From: Parabacteroides sp. AM08-6
GTDB lineage: Bacteria; Bacteroidota; Bacteroidia; Bacteroidales; Tannerellaceae
Direction of reading: 5' to 3'
DNA length: 64,000 bases
Assembly: GCF_003473295.1 (NCBI RefSeq)
Contig: NZ_QRMP01000013.1
Location: 25,401-89,400 of the forward strand
How positions within the stretch are numbered: position 1 is the first letter of the stretch; each line of letters begins with the position of its first letter. The notes beneath the pieces were generated by a model. It searched no databases and was not told where the DNA came from. It saw only the letters and a list, made by a program, of their open reading frames with translations. Below, piece by piece: positions 22,470 through 31,277 of the stretch. The translations under genes were made by a program, and so were the position numbers.

Positions 22470-24794
22470 TTATTCTATATTTATTTCATCTACGAAGAGA
22501 AATGCGGCATTACCGGCACCACCATGCCAGGCCGGGAGTTTATCGCTTTTGATGATTACTTCTACGTAGCGGGCTTTTACCGGGGAGAAAGTGAGTTCAT
22601 GCGGATATATGCCGTCCTTATCGTCTGCTTTCAGCGAAGGAATAGCTTCGGTTGCTATCTCCTTGAATGTTTGGCCGTCTTCCGAGACTTTCACCGTTAC
22701 ACCGGTAGCTCCCATAATCCAGTCTCCTTTTACCACGTTGGTGTTGAAAGATACTTTACTGATTTCGGTTGGTTTCTGGAGGTCGATAGCTGCATCGAGG
22801 TCCACTCCTTGGAAGCCCAGCCAGCGGCCGGTCTTGTAGTTTCCGTCTCCGGTAAGTCCATCCGTCAATACCGGGGCTCCGTTGAAACTGTATCCCCGGC
22901 TGGGCGGAACAAGCAGTGTGACCGGTTTGGAGGTCGCTTTATTAAAATGAATTGTTTCAGAGAAAACACGGCTGTTTCCGTTCGGTCGTACAACAACTGC
23001 CCGGATGTCGGCATCTTCCTTTATTTTCAAGGGGGCTTCATATAACAGGCTGTTTGCCGAAGGTTCGCTTCCATCCAGCGTATAACGGATATCGCCATTG
23101 CCCATTGTTGTCAGGTCTACGATGATTTGTCCGCTTTCCGTATCCGGAGTGAATGTGGCTTGAATATCGAAGATGTTCTTGGCATAATTGTATCTTTGTT
23201 GGTCATATAAGGCTGTCAACCGAACCAGACGGGGCAGGAATGTTTTATAATCCTTTTTAGCCGGATCGCTCCATTGCACCTCCGACAAAGCAGCTATACG
23301 CGGCATTACCATATATTCCACCTGTCTGAATGACGGGATATATTCCGTCCACAGATTGGCCTGTGCACCGATTACATATTTCTTCGACTCATCCGGTATT
23401 CCAGCCGTCGGTTCGAGCGAATAAACGCGTTCGAGCGGAAGGTATCCTCCGATGGCCTGAGGCTCGTGTTCCGTATCGGAAGATTGGTAATAATCGAAAT
23501 ATAGATAGGTATTCGGAGTCATAATCACATTATGCTGTTGTTTGGCTGCTTCGATACCGCCGCTGACACCCCGCCAACTCATCACTGTCGCGTTCGGAGC
23601 CAGTCCACCTTCGAGAATTTCATCCCAACCGATGATATGGCGGCCTTTGCTTTCCACGAATTTTTCCATACGTGAAATTACGTAGCTTTGCAGGTATTCT
23701 TCCGCACTGTGTTTACTGTCGCCTTTGATACCTTCGGCTTTGATACGTGCCTGACATTTCGGACAGTGTTCCCAGCGTACTTTCGGGCATTCATCACCTC
23801 CGACATGAATATATTCCGAGGGGAAAAGGTCGATGATTTCAGCCAATACATCTTCGAGGAACTGCATGGATTTTTCGTTTCCGGCACAGATTACATCTTC
23901 CGAAATACCCCATTGGCGCCATACTTCGTACGGACCTCCGGTACATCCCAGTTCCGGGTAGGTAGCCAAAGCTGCCAACTGATGGCCGGGCATGTCGATT
24001 TCAGGGATAATGGTAATGAAGCGTTTCTTCGCGTAGGCAATGACGTCGCGTACTTCATCCTGCGTATAGAAGCCACCGTAAGGCTGTCCGTCGTACTCAC
24101 CGGAATTGTGACCGATGACCGTCTCCTTTCGTTGTGAACCTATTTGGGTCAGTTCCGGATATTTCTTTATCTCGATACGCCAACCTTGGTCGTCGGAAAG
24201 ATGCCAGTGGAAAGTATTGATATTATGTAAAGCCAGGATGTCGATATATTTCTTTACTTCATAGATGGAGAAGAAATGACGGCTTACGTCAAGCATCATT
24301 CCACGATACCTGAAGCGCGGATAATCGTTTATCTGCACAGCCGGAATTTCTATATCCATCGCTTTTGCTGTGGCCGGAAGAGATTTGCGCAGTGTCTGCA
24401 CTCCGTAGAAAACGCCGGCTTCCGACCCACCGGCTATTTCGATACCTTGGTCTGTGACGGCCAGTCGATACCCTTCCGGATTCTGGATACTCTTGTCTAC
24501 TGATAAATGAATGGGTGCTTTTCCTTCGGCAGAAGGAGCTGTTCGGATAGCATAGCCGGTTACATCCTCTATGTAAGAAGCCAGAAACCAAGCGGTCTGT
24601 TGCATTTGTTCATTCCCTTCGGGATAGGTAATCACTGTAGCCGGTGTCAGCAGAAACGGATGTGAGTTTTGAGCCTTGACTTCCTGTGGTAATGGGACGA
24701 TTTCAAAATCACCTTGTGCTTTTTTCCTGTCGGAACAGGCCATTGTGCCGGCACAAGCTGCCAGCAACAATGCGTACTTTGTTAGTCTATTCAT
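22470..24794 (-). CDS. GH20 beta-N-acetylhexosaminidase lipoprotein with F5/8 C domain
   Basis: 774 residues. Lipoprotein signal with C20 (TMACSDR), so membrane-anchored and possibly surface-exposed. Domains in order: GH20b (about 30-155), GH20 catalytic TIM barrel (about 160-500) with the catalytic pair D334-E335 in HVGGDECP, a chitobiase C-terminal-type beta domain (about 540-620, RYTLDGSEPSANS) and a discoidin-like F5/8 type C module (about 630-770) for carbohydrate binding. It removes terminal beta-GlcNAc or GalNAc by substrate-assisted catalysis. It lies 35 bp downstream of a small Dabb lipoprotein gene and is probably cotranscribed with it; the convergent sulfatase may act on the same glycan. 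Confidence 0.95.
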   Translation of the reverse strand: MNRLTKYALLLAACAGTMACSDRKKAQGDFEIVPLPQEVKAQNSHPFLLTPATVITYPEGNEQMQQTAWFLASYIEDVTGYAIRTAPSAEGKAPIHLSVDKSIQNPEGYRLAVTDQGIEIAGGSEAGVFYGVQTLRKSLPATAKAMDIEIPAVQINDYPRFRYRGMMLDVSRHFFSIYEVKKYIDILALHNINTFHWHLSDDQGWRIEIKKYPELTQIGSQRKETVIGHNSGEYDGQPYGGFYTQDEVRDVIAYAKKRFITIIPEIDMPGHQLAALATYPELGCTGGPYEVWRQWGISEDVICAGNEKSMQFLEDVLAEIIDLFPSEYIHVGGDECPKVRWEHCPKCQARIKAEGIKGDSKHSAEEYLQSYVISRMEKFVESKGRHIIGWDEILEGGLAPNATVMSWRGVSGGIEAAKQQHNVIMTPNTYLYFDYYQSSDTEHEPQAIGGYLPLERVYSLEPTAGIPDESKKYVIGAQANLWTEYIPSFRQVEYMVMPRIAALSEVQWSDPAKKDYKTFLPRLVRLTALYDQQRYNYAKNIFDIQATFTPDTESGQIIVDLTTMGNGDIRYTLDGSEPSANSLLYEAPLKIKEDADIRAVVVRPNGNSRVFSETIHFNKATSKPVTLLVPPSRGYSFNGAPVLTDGLTGDGNYKTGRWLGFQGVDLDAAIDLQKPTEISKVSFNTNVVKGDWIMGATGVTVKVSEDGQTFKEIATEAIPSLKADDKDGIYPHELTFSPVKARYVEVIIKSDKLPAWHGGAGNAAFLFVDEINIE

Positions 24795-24829
24795 GCGTTT
24801 ATAAGTTATGATATAAAAAGTATTGTTTG

Positions 24830-25219
24830 TTATTTTGTCCAGTAATCGACAACCGTGACGGCCGACGCTTTATTGCCCAGTACTTTTCCAAACGCTTTGT
24901 GGTCCGGGTGTACCAGATAAGCATTCCGGTCGGCTTCCGAATGGAAAGTCAAGAAGAAACAGTGGGTCAGTCCCTGCTGTAGCCCTTCGGGACTACAATC
25001 GGTTCCCCATTCATATCCTTTTATCAGGTCTATTTTAGAAGGGAGGGCAGAGAATGCGTCTTCCACTTCTTTGATTTGTTCGGCCGACACTTCTGGCTTA
25101 AAGCCGAACATTACCACATGCCGGAGTACTTTTTCCTGCTTGGGAGCACTGTTATTACAACAAACCACCACTGCCGAAAGAGCCAGAATGACAAGCGACG
25201 CTAATAATGTCTTTTTCAT
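24830..25219 (-). CDS. Dabb-domain lipoprotein (stress-responsive alpha/beta barrel)
   Basis: 129 residues. Lipoprotein signal (VVVCCNNSAP, lipidated C20 or C21) followed by one Dabb domain (about 31-128): VLRHVVMFGFKPEV, IKEVEDAFSALPS, then HCFFLTFHSEADRNAYLVHPDHKAF. Dabb proteins are dimeric ferredoxin-like barrels of mostly unknown role. It is the first gene of a likely operon with the GH20 gene. Dabb lipoproteins are often seen with sugar-processing genes in Bacteroidetes, but no reaction is established. Upstream only a weak box (TATCTTTA) is seen. Confidence 0.88.
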   Translation of the reverse strand: MKKTLLASLVILALSAVVVCCNNSAPKQEKVLRHVVMFGFKPEVSAEQIKEVEDAFSALPSKIDLIKGYEWGTDCSPEGLQQGLTHCFFLTFHSEADRNAYLVHPDHKAFGKVLGNKASAVTVVDYWTK

Positions 25220-25311
25220 GATAATTCCAAATTGTAGCTGATTGCGCGTAAAGATAGAAATAAAAAATGAAAAATTAGGCCAGCTTATGTGTCATTCTGT
25301 TTTTCTTTTGT

Positions 25312-27699
25312 TTATTCTTTCTTCAATTCCTCCGCCGGATTAATATGGGCAGTGTGCCAAATCCTGGCAAATACGGTTAGGAATACAATCCCTGTAGTGA
25401 TAAGGAACAGCAGCGGGTAGAGCCACCAATTAATCTTGGTTTGCAGGACATAATGTTCCGTCCAAGGTTTTATGATGAGGTATCCGGTCGTGAAAGCAAA
25501 AACGGATGCAATACCCAGCAGTTGGATATACCCTTTGAAAAGCAGGTAGAAGATGGAAAGTAGAGAAGCCCCGTTTACTTTGCGGATGGCGATTTCTTTT
25601 CTGTACTGCTCACAGTCGAGTGCTATCATCGAATAAATCCCGAACAGGGAGATAATCACGCAGACCAAGGTCAATAGTGCATACAGAAAACGCAATGATT
25701 CTTCGGAGGCAAACTGTTTCCTGTATTCTTCGTCCATGTTAAAAATTTTACTTTCATAACCGGGTATCTTTTTTTCTACCATTTGGGTTATCGCTTCTCT
25801 TGTTTGTTTATAGGTGCCGGGTTGATATTTAACAGCAGTGCTTATAAATTCATTTTTTACAGATAGAACAATCGGCGGACAAGGAGTGATTAGTGAAGCA
25901 TAAGCAAAGTCCTTTACTACACCGATGATGGTGTGCTTTTGGCTCCATTGTGGTTGGAAAGACGTTCCATCTGGTAGATAATAAGCCTTTGGGATTTCTA
26001 TGATTACTTGCCCGACCGGATCTTTCAATCCGAGTTTTTGAGCCAGAGTCTGATTAATTATCACATCTGCCCCATTCTCTTCAGGAGTTGTCTTAAAGTC
26101 TTTTCCGGCAATGAGTTGTAAACCGTAGAATTTGATATAATCCGGATATACAGAGAAATCATTGTATTCAATACATTCATTATCGTTCATCTTTTCAGTG
26201 CGGGCTTGCGAGCTGCTTGAGATTGTGCGTGGTAGAATAGCGCCATATCCGATTGGCATGAATTGAGTGACTGTAGGGATGCTTTTTAATCCGCTGGAAA
26301 TCAATTCAAACTCTTGCGCAGAGGGCCTATAAAAGAATGTGTTTTTGGGAGATGTGTGGAATGAAAGAATGTTGCTCCTATCAAATCCCGGGTTCGCATG
26401 GCCTAATGTATGAATTTGTTTATAATAAACCGTTGTGCAGAAAATACATCCTACACCGATTATCATCTGTAGCAAAAGACTTATTTTACTAAATATCCCT
26501 TTTCCGCGAGGATGTAGAACCGTACGAATGGATTCTTGGAATAGACGACGTTGCGTATAATGAATGACAACGGAAACCATACACAAGGAAATAACAATCA
26601 GAATGAAAAGATAAACGGCTAATTCACGATATATCAGGATAGTGTCGGATTGTATATCTGCAAATGTCTTGAATTTGGGCAGACTCCATTCGATGCCGAT
26701 AAGCCCGATTGAACAAGCGACAAGGAGTAGAATCAGGAATTCAGTGGACAGTAAAATGAATATTTCGAACTTAGAGGACCCGATTACTTTTCTGAGAGAT
26801 AATTCTTTGGTTCGTATCCAGATGCGGCTTACGTATAGATTTAGGTAATTGAATAATGCGGAAGCGATAACAAGCAGGCCTAATAAAGCAAAAAGCGCTA
26901 CTTGCTTGAATTTAAGTCCGGCATCATTATAGGTAGGCTCTGTGTAATAAGCTTCTTTGATTGGAACAATGGTGAAAGACGGGGAGGATAGCATTTCTTT
27001 AACAGGAAGTTTCTCCAGTTTTTCCTTAAAAGTCCGGGCGTCTGTCTCTTTGTCTAAAAGAATATAGTTTATGCTCGGGATGCTCCAATTTGAGATTTCT
27101 TCTTTTCCGATAGGACAAATCGCCTGGAAAGGCATATTCGTATTTTTAGGCCAGTCTTTTATAACTCCCCGTACGGTAAATCGCTTATATTCTTCTCCAC
27201 TGACATATTGGATAAGTTCTTTTCCAATCGGATTGTCTGTATGATAATAATTTTTGGAAAAGGATTCACTTACCAGTATTCCTCTTTCGTCATTAAAATC
27301 AATAGACCCGAGAAGTATCTGAACATCGAACAGTTCAAAAAAGTTTTTATCAACTTCTTCTACATCAATCTCTTTTTTGCTTTCCTCTGGTTCGATGTCG
27401 TAAACTCTCTGAGAAACGGCACTAGCTTTTATCCCGGGAAAATATTTTTCCAGAGTCTGTGCCAATGGCGGTGGCGTATTAATATATATTCCATATTCGT
27501 GATTTGGGTCGATTTGTCTGACCTGATAGATACGGTCTGCATTTTTGTGAAAAGCATCAAACCCTCTCTCATAGCGTATCCAATAGGCTGATAAGGCGAA
27601 ACAGACAATTCCGACTGCCAATCCGATGATGCTGATTATGGATTGCTGACGATATTTTAATAGATTTCGAATGCTGACTTTGATAATATGTGCTATCAT
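25312..27699 (-). CDS. ABC transporter permease, MacB/FtsX type
   Basis: 795 residues. An N-terminal membrane helix (about 18-40, ISIIGLAVGIVCFALSAYW) is followed by a periplasmic MacB-like core and three FtsX helices (about 265-385), then a second MacB core and FtsX set to the C-terminus (ending PAEELKKE, a typical end of this family). This is the double-length form that Bacteroides carries in many copies. It usually works with a separate ATP-binding protein, not present in the window. Upstream lies a sigma-54-like promoter (27739-27755), consistent with control of this family by NtrC-type regulators in Bacteroides. Its substrate is unknown. Confidence 0.88.
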   Translation of the reverse strand: MIAHIIKVSIRNLLKYRQQSIISIIGLAVGIVCFALSAYWIRYERGFDAFHKNADRIYQVRQIDPNHEYGIYINTPPPLAQTLEKYFPGIKASAVSQRVYDIEPEESKKEIDVEEVDKNFFELFDVQILLGSIDFNDERGILVSESFSKNYYHTDNPIGKELIQYVSGEEYKRFTVRGVIKDWPKNTNMPFQAICPIGKEEISNWSIPSINYILLDKETDARTFKEKLEKLPVKEMLSSPSFTIVPIKEAYYTEPTYNDAGLKFKQVALFALLGLLVIASALFNYLNLYVSRIWIRTKELSLRKVIGSSKFEIFILLSTEFLILLLVACSIGLIGIEWSLPKFKTFADIQSDTILIYRELAVYLFILIVISLCMVSVVIHYTQRRLFQESIRTVLHPRGKGIFSKISLLLQMIIGVGCIFCTTVYYKQIHTLGHANPGFDRSNILSFHTSPKNTFFYRPSAQEFELISSGLKSIPTVTQFMPIGYGAILPRTISSSSQARTEKMNDNECIEYNDFSVYPDYIKFYGLQLIAGKDFKTTPEENGADVIINQTLAQKLGLKDPVGQVIIEIPKAYYLPDGTSFQPQWSQKHTIIGVVKDFAYASLITPCPPIVLSVKNEFISTAVKYQPGTYKQTREAITQMVEKKIPGYESKIFNMDEEYRKQFASEESLRFLYALLTLVCVIISLFGIYSMIALDCEQYRKEIAIRKVNGASLLSIFYLLFKGYIQLLGIASVFAFTTGYLIIKPWTEHYVLQTKINWWLYPLLFLITTGIVFLTVFARIWHTAHINPAEELKKE

Positions 27700-27738
27700 A
27701 ATGGTATGCTTTCTTTATAAATATTATTTATTGATGAT

Positions 27739-27755
27739 ACAAAAAATATGCCAAA
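27739..27755 (-). promoter_or_regulatory. Possible sigma-54 (-24/-12) promoter of the permease
   Basis: On the minus strand TTTGGCA and TTTGTA are spaced so that GG and the -12 G are exactly 10 bp apart, as sigma-54 needs; the -12 GC is GT here. No standard TAnnTTTG box was found for this gene. Confidence 0.35.
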
Positions 27756-27909
27756 GAGATTACAGGTTGATAATCACCATTAAACAGTCCGGAATGTCTT
27801 TTCCTGTAGAGCGAAAACGCACATATTATGTTTGTATTCGCACGTTTGTAACAGGTATAATCTTTTCACTCAATAGATAGACTGTTGTGTCGGAAATGTA
27901 TCCTAAGCC

Positions 27910-28045
27910 GACTATCAAAATGTCATTAATAGAGCAACTAAATGGGATTAGTATAGCAGGTAAAATAAATTACCCGCACATGTAACCCTTTTTAACGTAT
28001 CAAACAGATAGCAAAACACCCAAAAAAAGAACATCCTGCCAATCG
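27910..28045 (+). repeat. Dispersed TTACCCG hairpin repeat, copy B
   Basis: It starts GACTATCAAAATGTCATTA and matches copy C (63719) nearly throughout. Hairpin core GCAGGTAA-AATAAA-TTACCCGC at 27956-27977 has one stem mismatch relative to copies A and C. Confidence 0.75.
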
Positions 28046-28099
28046 GTAGTGGTAGCAGAAAAGAGCGTATTTGCATAGTTGTTTCAATAAAATAAATAG

Positions 28100-28107
28100 T
28101 ATATTTG
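28100..28107 (+). promoter_or_regulatory. Putative -7 box for the TPR/AraC regulator
   Basis: TATATTTG, exact TAnnTTTG, 28 bp upstream of the ATG at 28135. Confidence 0.6.
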
Positions 28108-28134
28108 TTGAGAATAAAGAAAATAAGCTACATT

Positions 28135-29865
28135 ATGAAGTGCACCATCTGCCTGATTTCCTTATGGGGATTTCTATACCTATGTTTCGTCTCGCCTGTT
28201 TCGGCACAAAATTCCCGTCAGCAGGAAAAAGATTCCCTGCGCCTTGTCATTTCAAAAGCTGATGCTGCCGAACGGTTGGAAGCTAACAAGAAACTGGTTC
28301 GTCTCTATCAGATGGAAGTGAACAAAGACCAGGTGCTCGATACAATTCTTACTATCTACGATGCGATAGATGCTGATGCCCGGAAGTTGGAAAACCTTGA
28401 AGAGCAAGGAAGTGCCTGCTACAACCGTCTTGCGGCAATCTCCAGTAAACGCCTTTACGACGAAGTAATCCGTCAAAGCCCTGCTATCCTCGATTTTCTT
28501 GCCAAAAACAATTTATGGAAAAATTACTATCAATCGTGCAGTATGTTCATCGAAGCTTATCGGCGTAAAGGGGACTATGAAGAAGCTCTCGATAAGGCCG
28601 ATAGTATCTATAACTATGCCAAAGAGCAAAACGACCGTGGTGGAATGGGACTCATACAGTATGCTATCGCTAAGATATATACTTCTCAAAGGCGGTTCTC
28701 CGAAGCGGAAAAGTGTTTGAGGGAAAGCATCGACATGTTGCAGCCACAAACGCCCTATCTGAATATGCTGGCAACCGTTTCCAACAATCTTGTGCAGAAT
28801 CTTATTGCCCAAAAACGCTATGACGATGCCATGCAAGCCGCCCATGAGACAGAGGAGGTGAACCGCCGCTACGAAAAAGCATCGAAATCCGTTCAGCTTT
28901 CCGCATGGTGCAACTTGTGGTTCAGCTATATAGATCTCTATCGCCAGACGAATAAATTCGACGAGGCACAGTTATACATTAACAAAGTAGACAGTGTCAC
29001 TAAAGGTTCAATCAAGATGTATAAGGAACGCGGACACATCCTTTACGGGAAAAAACGTTATAAGGAAGCACTCGAAATGTTCGACAAGGATATAGAGGTA
29101 TCTCCTCATCTGCTCGAATCGAAAGGGTTGAAGCTGATGACGCTTATCCAAATGGGAGAAAGGGAGAAAGCTGTGGAGCTGTTCTATAAAGTAATAGAGG
29201 AACTGGAAGCGGATTATAATACGAATTTTAATGCCAAGCTGGATGAAATTCGGACACAGTACGAGGTGGACAAATACGTTGCGGAGAAGGAGCATAACCG
29301 GATTTATTTCCTCTTCACGCTCGGTATCTGTCTTTTTCTGGTCTTGCTGCTCGCAGGAGTTGTTTATTATAACCGGATTATTGCTGCCAAGAACCGTAAT
29401 TTGTATAAGCAAATTAAGGAACAGGATCGTATGGCGGACGAATTGTCGTTGCTGACCCATGTCTCGCCTCCTGTGGAGGTTGTGGACTCGGCCGACGATA
29501 TGCTTCCCGGAAGTAGCCAGCAGCGCGAACTGGTTGCACAGTTGCGGGACTATTTGTTTTCAGGCAACAACCTTTCCGATACGAATATTGCCCGTGACGA
29601 GATAGCCTCCGTGCTCGGTACGAATAAGAATGTGCTGACCGAAGCAGTCAAGGTTGTCACCGGAAAAACGCCGATGGAATATATCCGGGTGTTGCAGCTC
29701 GATGAAGCTCGCCGGCGTTTGGATAAACATCCTGAACTGACTGTCGAGGCCGTTGCGTTGGAGTGTGGGTTCAATGCGGTCAACACTTTCTATCGTCTTT
29801 TCCGTAAACATTATGGTATCAGTCCTACGGAATACCGTAAGATTGCCAAGTCGCAACAGGGCTGA
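28135..29865 (+). CDS. Membrane-bound TPR regulator with AraC helix-turn-helix
   Basis: 576 residues from the ATG at 28135; a frame extension to a TTG at 28105 lies inside the promoter and is rejected. Signal peptide about 1-26 (ending PVSAQ). Residues about 40-375 are TPR-like helical hairpins (YEEALDKADSIYNYAKEQND, SEAEKCLRESIDML, YKEALEMFDKDIEV), placed in the periplasm. One membrane helix (about 389-410, IYFLFTLGICLFLVLLLAGV) is followed by a linker and a cytoplasmic AraC-type DNA-binding domain (about 475-576, ending FRKHYGISPTEYRKI). Such one-component transmembrane regulators are common in Bacteroidetes. The target may be the divergent permease or distant genes. Confidence 0.88.
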   Translation: MKCTICLISLWGFLYLCFVSPVSAQNSRQQEKDSLRLVISKADAAERLEANKKLVRLYQMEVNKDQVLDTILTIYDAIDADARKLENLEEQGSACYNRLAAISSKRLYDEVIRQSPAILDFLAKNNLWKNYYQSCSMFIEAYRRKGDYEEALDKADSIYNYAKEQNDRGGMGLIQYAIAKIYTSQRRFSEAEKCLRESIDMLQPQTPYLNMLATVSNNLVQNLIAQKRYDDAMQAAHETEEVNRRYEKASKSVQLSAWCNLWFSYIDLYRQTNKFDEAQLYINKVDSVTKGSIKMYKERGHILYGKKRYKEALEMFDKDIEVSPHLLESKGLKLMTLIQMGEREKAVELFYKVIEELEADYNTNFNAKLDEIRTQYEVDKYVAEKEHNRIYFLFTLGICLFLVLLLAGVVYYNRIIAAKNRNLYKQIKEQDRMADELSLLTHVSPPVEVVDSADDMLPGSSQQRELVAQLRDYLFSGNNLSDTNIARDEIASVLGTNKNVLTEAVKVVTGKTPMEYIRVLQLDEARRRLDKHPELTVEAVALECGFNAVNTFYRLFRKHYGISPTEYRKIAKSQQG

Positions 29866-30038
29866 CAACTGCCGGTCGAAAGAAGTTTAAGAGGCTGTAT
29901 CCTTTAATCTCTGTCTCTTTTTGGGTATTTTGTTTCATGAAAAATCCCGCAAAGAGTGACAATTTGGGATAAAGCCGGGACAGCATGAGACATAATTCTC
30001 CTCCTTATTCTTCATCTTTGTGCAAAAAATAATCGGAT

Positions 30039-30212
30039 ATGCATGGGCAAATACTCATTTTAGTATTGACGGTTGCCACATTGGTATTGGTCATCGGATT
30101 GATATTGGTTGTGGTAGGTATCGCACGAACCCTGCGCGAACGGAGCCGTCTGGAAAAAGAGTTGAAACATGTACGTTTCGGGAAAGAAAAAGGGGCTCAT
30201 GTTGTCGAATGA
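30039..30212 (+). CDS. Small single-pass membrane protein
   Basis: 57 residues, too short for usual gene callers. The N-terminal two thirds is one long hydrophobic helix (ILILVLTVATLVLVIGLILV, about 5-27), then a charged helix (RTLRERSRLEKELKHVRFGK). The composition is typical of genuine small membrane proteins, and a CATCTTTG box (one mismatch to TAnnTTTG) lies 21 bp upstream. A 20-codon frame overlaps its stop by ATGA. It stands between the TPR/AraC gene and the convergent MBL hydrolase gene. Function unknown. Confidence 0.6.
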   Translation: MHGQILILVLTVATLVLVIGLILVVVGIARTLRERSRLEKELKHVRFGKEKGAHVVE

Positions 30213-30271
30213 AAAAAGAAGATATGAATCTTTATCGAAAAGTCTTACGCTTTTTGAATGAAAGACTATAG
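30209..30271 (+). CDS. Possible 20-residue ORF coupled to the small membrane protein
   Basis: The frame MKKEDMNLYRKVLRFLNERL starts in the ATGA that ends the preceding small gene and stops just inside the terminator stem. It is basic and helical by eye. Translation is possible through coupling, but at this length chance cannot be excluded. Confidence 0.3.
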   Translation: MKKEDMNLYRKVLRFLNERL

Positions 30272-30280
30272 TCTTTTTTT
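30261..30280 (+). terminator. Short terminator-like hairpin
   Basis: AAAGAC (30261-30266) and GTCTTT (30271-30276) with a 4-nt loop and seven T residues. Confidence 0.6.
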
Positions 30281-30339
30281 AATACTCGGCGGCTTTCTTA
30301 GGAAAGCTACCGACCCTTTTTACCTCTCTCGTATCTTTA

Positions 30340-31179
30340 TTATAGATTAATCACATTCTCTTTCTTGTAAAAGGCGTTTACTTTCTTCACAGTGCTGCAA
30401 CGTGTATAGGCATCGTGGCAATAAATAAGTGCCTGTTTCTCGCGGGCAGCTTCTTCCAGCATCCGGATTTTTTCGCGGTAGGAAAGAACAGGGTAGGTGT
30501 CGTAGGCGGAAATCCATTCGGGGGAAACGCTTGCCTCCAGGGGGATTACGTCACCGGCAAATACGTAAGTACGTTCGGGCATCGTGATGTAGGGGGCAAT
30601 TTGGCCGGGCGTATGTCCGTCGAAGAGGCGGAGGTTCACAACGGGGCAAAGCTGCGTATCTTCATCTATCAGGTAAAGTTTGCCGTTCTCTTCCACCGCC
30701 TGCATGTTTTCAATGAAGTAAGAATCCTTTTCAAGTGCGTTCGGATGGAGGAAATTCTCCCATTGCCTCCTGCTCACCCAATGGGTGGCGTTGGGAAAGG
30801 ATAATTCATAGCCCGGCGTGTGGTCCGGCTGTTGTTTTTCCCGGGTCACGTAGCCGCAATGGTCGAAATGGAGGTGGGTGAGGACTACGTCTGTAATTTG
30901 TTCCGGCGAGATGCCTCGTTTTAGTAATTCGGTATTCAAGTCCGCAAGGGCGAAAAAACGGTAATAGCTGAGTTGCTTCAGGTGTTTCTCCCCGGCTCCG
31001 TTGTCAATCAGGATGATACGCCCGCAATCTGTAGTCACCAAAACGGTTCGCATGGCCAGCACACATCCGTTCCGTTCATCGCAGGGATAACGGCGGCTCC
31101 AAGCCGTTTTGGGTATGGCACCGAACATGGCGCCACCGTCCGCATAGAAAAAGCCTGTGTCAATGAGTTGTAAGTCCAT
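30340..31179 (-). CDS. MBL-fold metallo-hydrolase
   Basis: 279 residues, no signal peptide. The metal-binding motif THLHFDH gives H102, H104, D106 and H107; a further histidine appears in FDGHTPGQ and an aspartate in VFAGDVIPLE, with the last histidine in IYCHDAYT. This is the layout of the glyoxalase II / quorum-quenching lactonase (AttM-like) branch of the metallo-beta-lactamase fold, which hydrolyses esters or lactones. A DUF-level substrate cannot be assigned. It is a single gene with a TATATTTG promoter, divergent from the Mur-ligase-like operon. Confidence 0.88.
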   Translation of the reverse strand: MDLQLIDTGFFYADGGAMFGAIPKTAWSRRYPCDERNGCVLAMRTVLVTTDCGRIILIDNGAGEKHLKQLSYYRFFALADLNTELLKRGISPEQITDVVLTHLHFDHCGYVTREKQQPDHTPGYELSFPNATHWVSRRQWENFLHPNALEKDSYFIENMQAVEENGKLYLIDEDTQLCPVVNLRLFDGHTPGQIAPYITMPERTYVFAGDVIPLEASVSPEWISAYDTYPVLSYREKIRMLEEAAREKQALIYCHDAYTRCSTVKKVNAFYKKENVINL

Positions 31180-31196
31180 CTGTTATACTTTGGATA

Positions 31197-31204
31197 CAAA
31201 TATA
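31197..31204 (-). promoter_or_regulatory. Putative -7 box for the MBL hydrolase
   Basis: Minus strand TATATTTG, with CTTG 18 bp upstream (31223-31226) as a weak -33 element, 18 bp before the ATG at 31179. Confidence 0.55.
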
Positions 31205-31229
31205 GGGAAGTTTTTTTCTTTTCAAGGCA

Positions 31230-31260
31230 ATTGTTCCATAAATGAAAATGCGTACATTTG
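31230..31260 (+). promoter_or_regulatory. Putative promoter of the Mur-like/DUF4924/rfbD/prfC operon
   Basis: ATTG (31230-31233), 19-bp spacer, TACATTTG (31253-31260), 17 bp upstream of the ATG at 31278. The spacing is ideal for the Bacteroides primary sigma factor. Confidence 0.65.
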
Positions 31261-31277
31261 CATTCAAAATCTAAGCA

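Larger units (their letters stand above)
27700..28134. other. 435-bp divergent intergenic region
   Basis: No gene seen. It holds a sigma-54-like promoter for the leftward permease, copy B of the dispersed repeat (27910-28045) and the promoter of the rightward TPR/AraC gene. Confidence 0.6.

Noticed and set aside
30020..30271. 83-codon plus frame over the small membrane protein
   Set aside because: The other frame from 30039 gives a typical membrane helix; only the last 20 codons of the longer frame are kept as a separate candidate.
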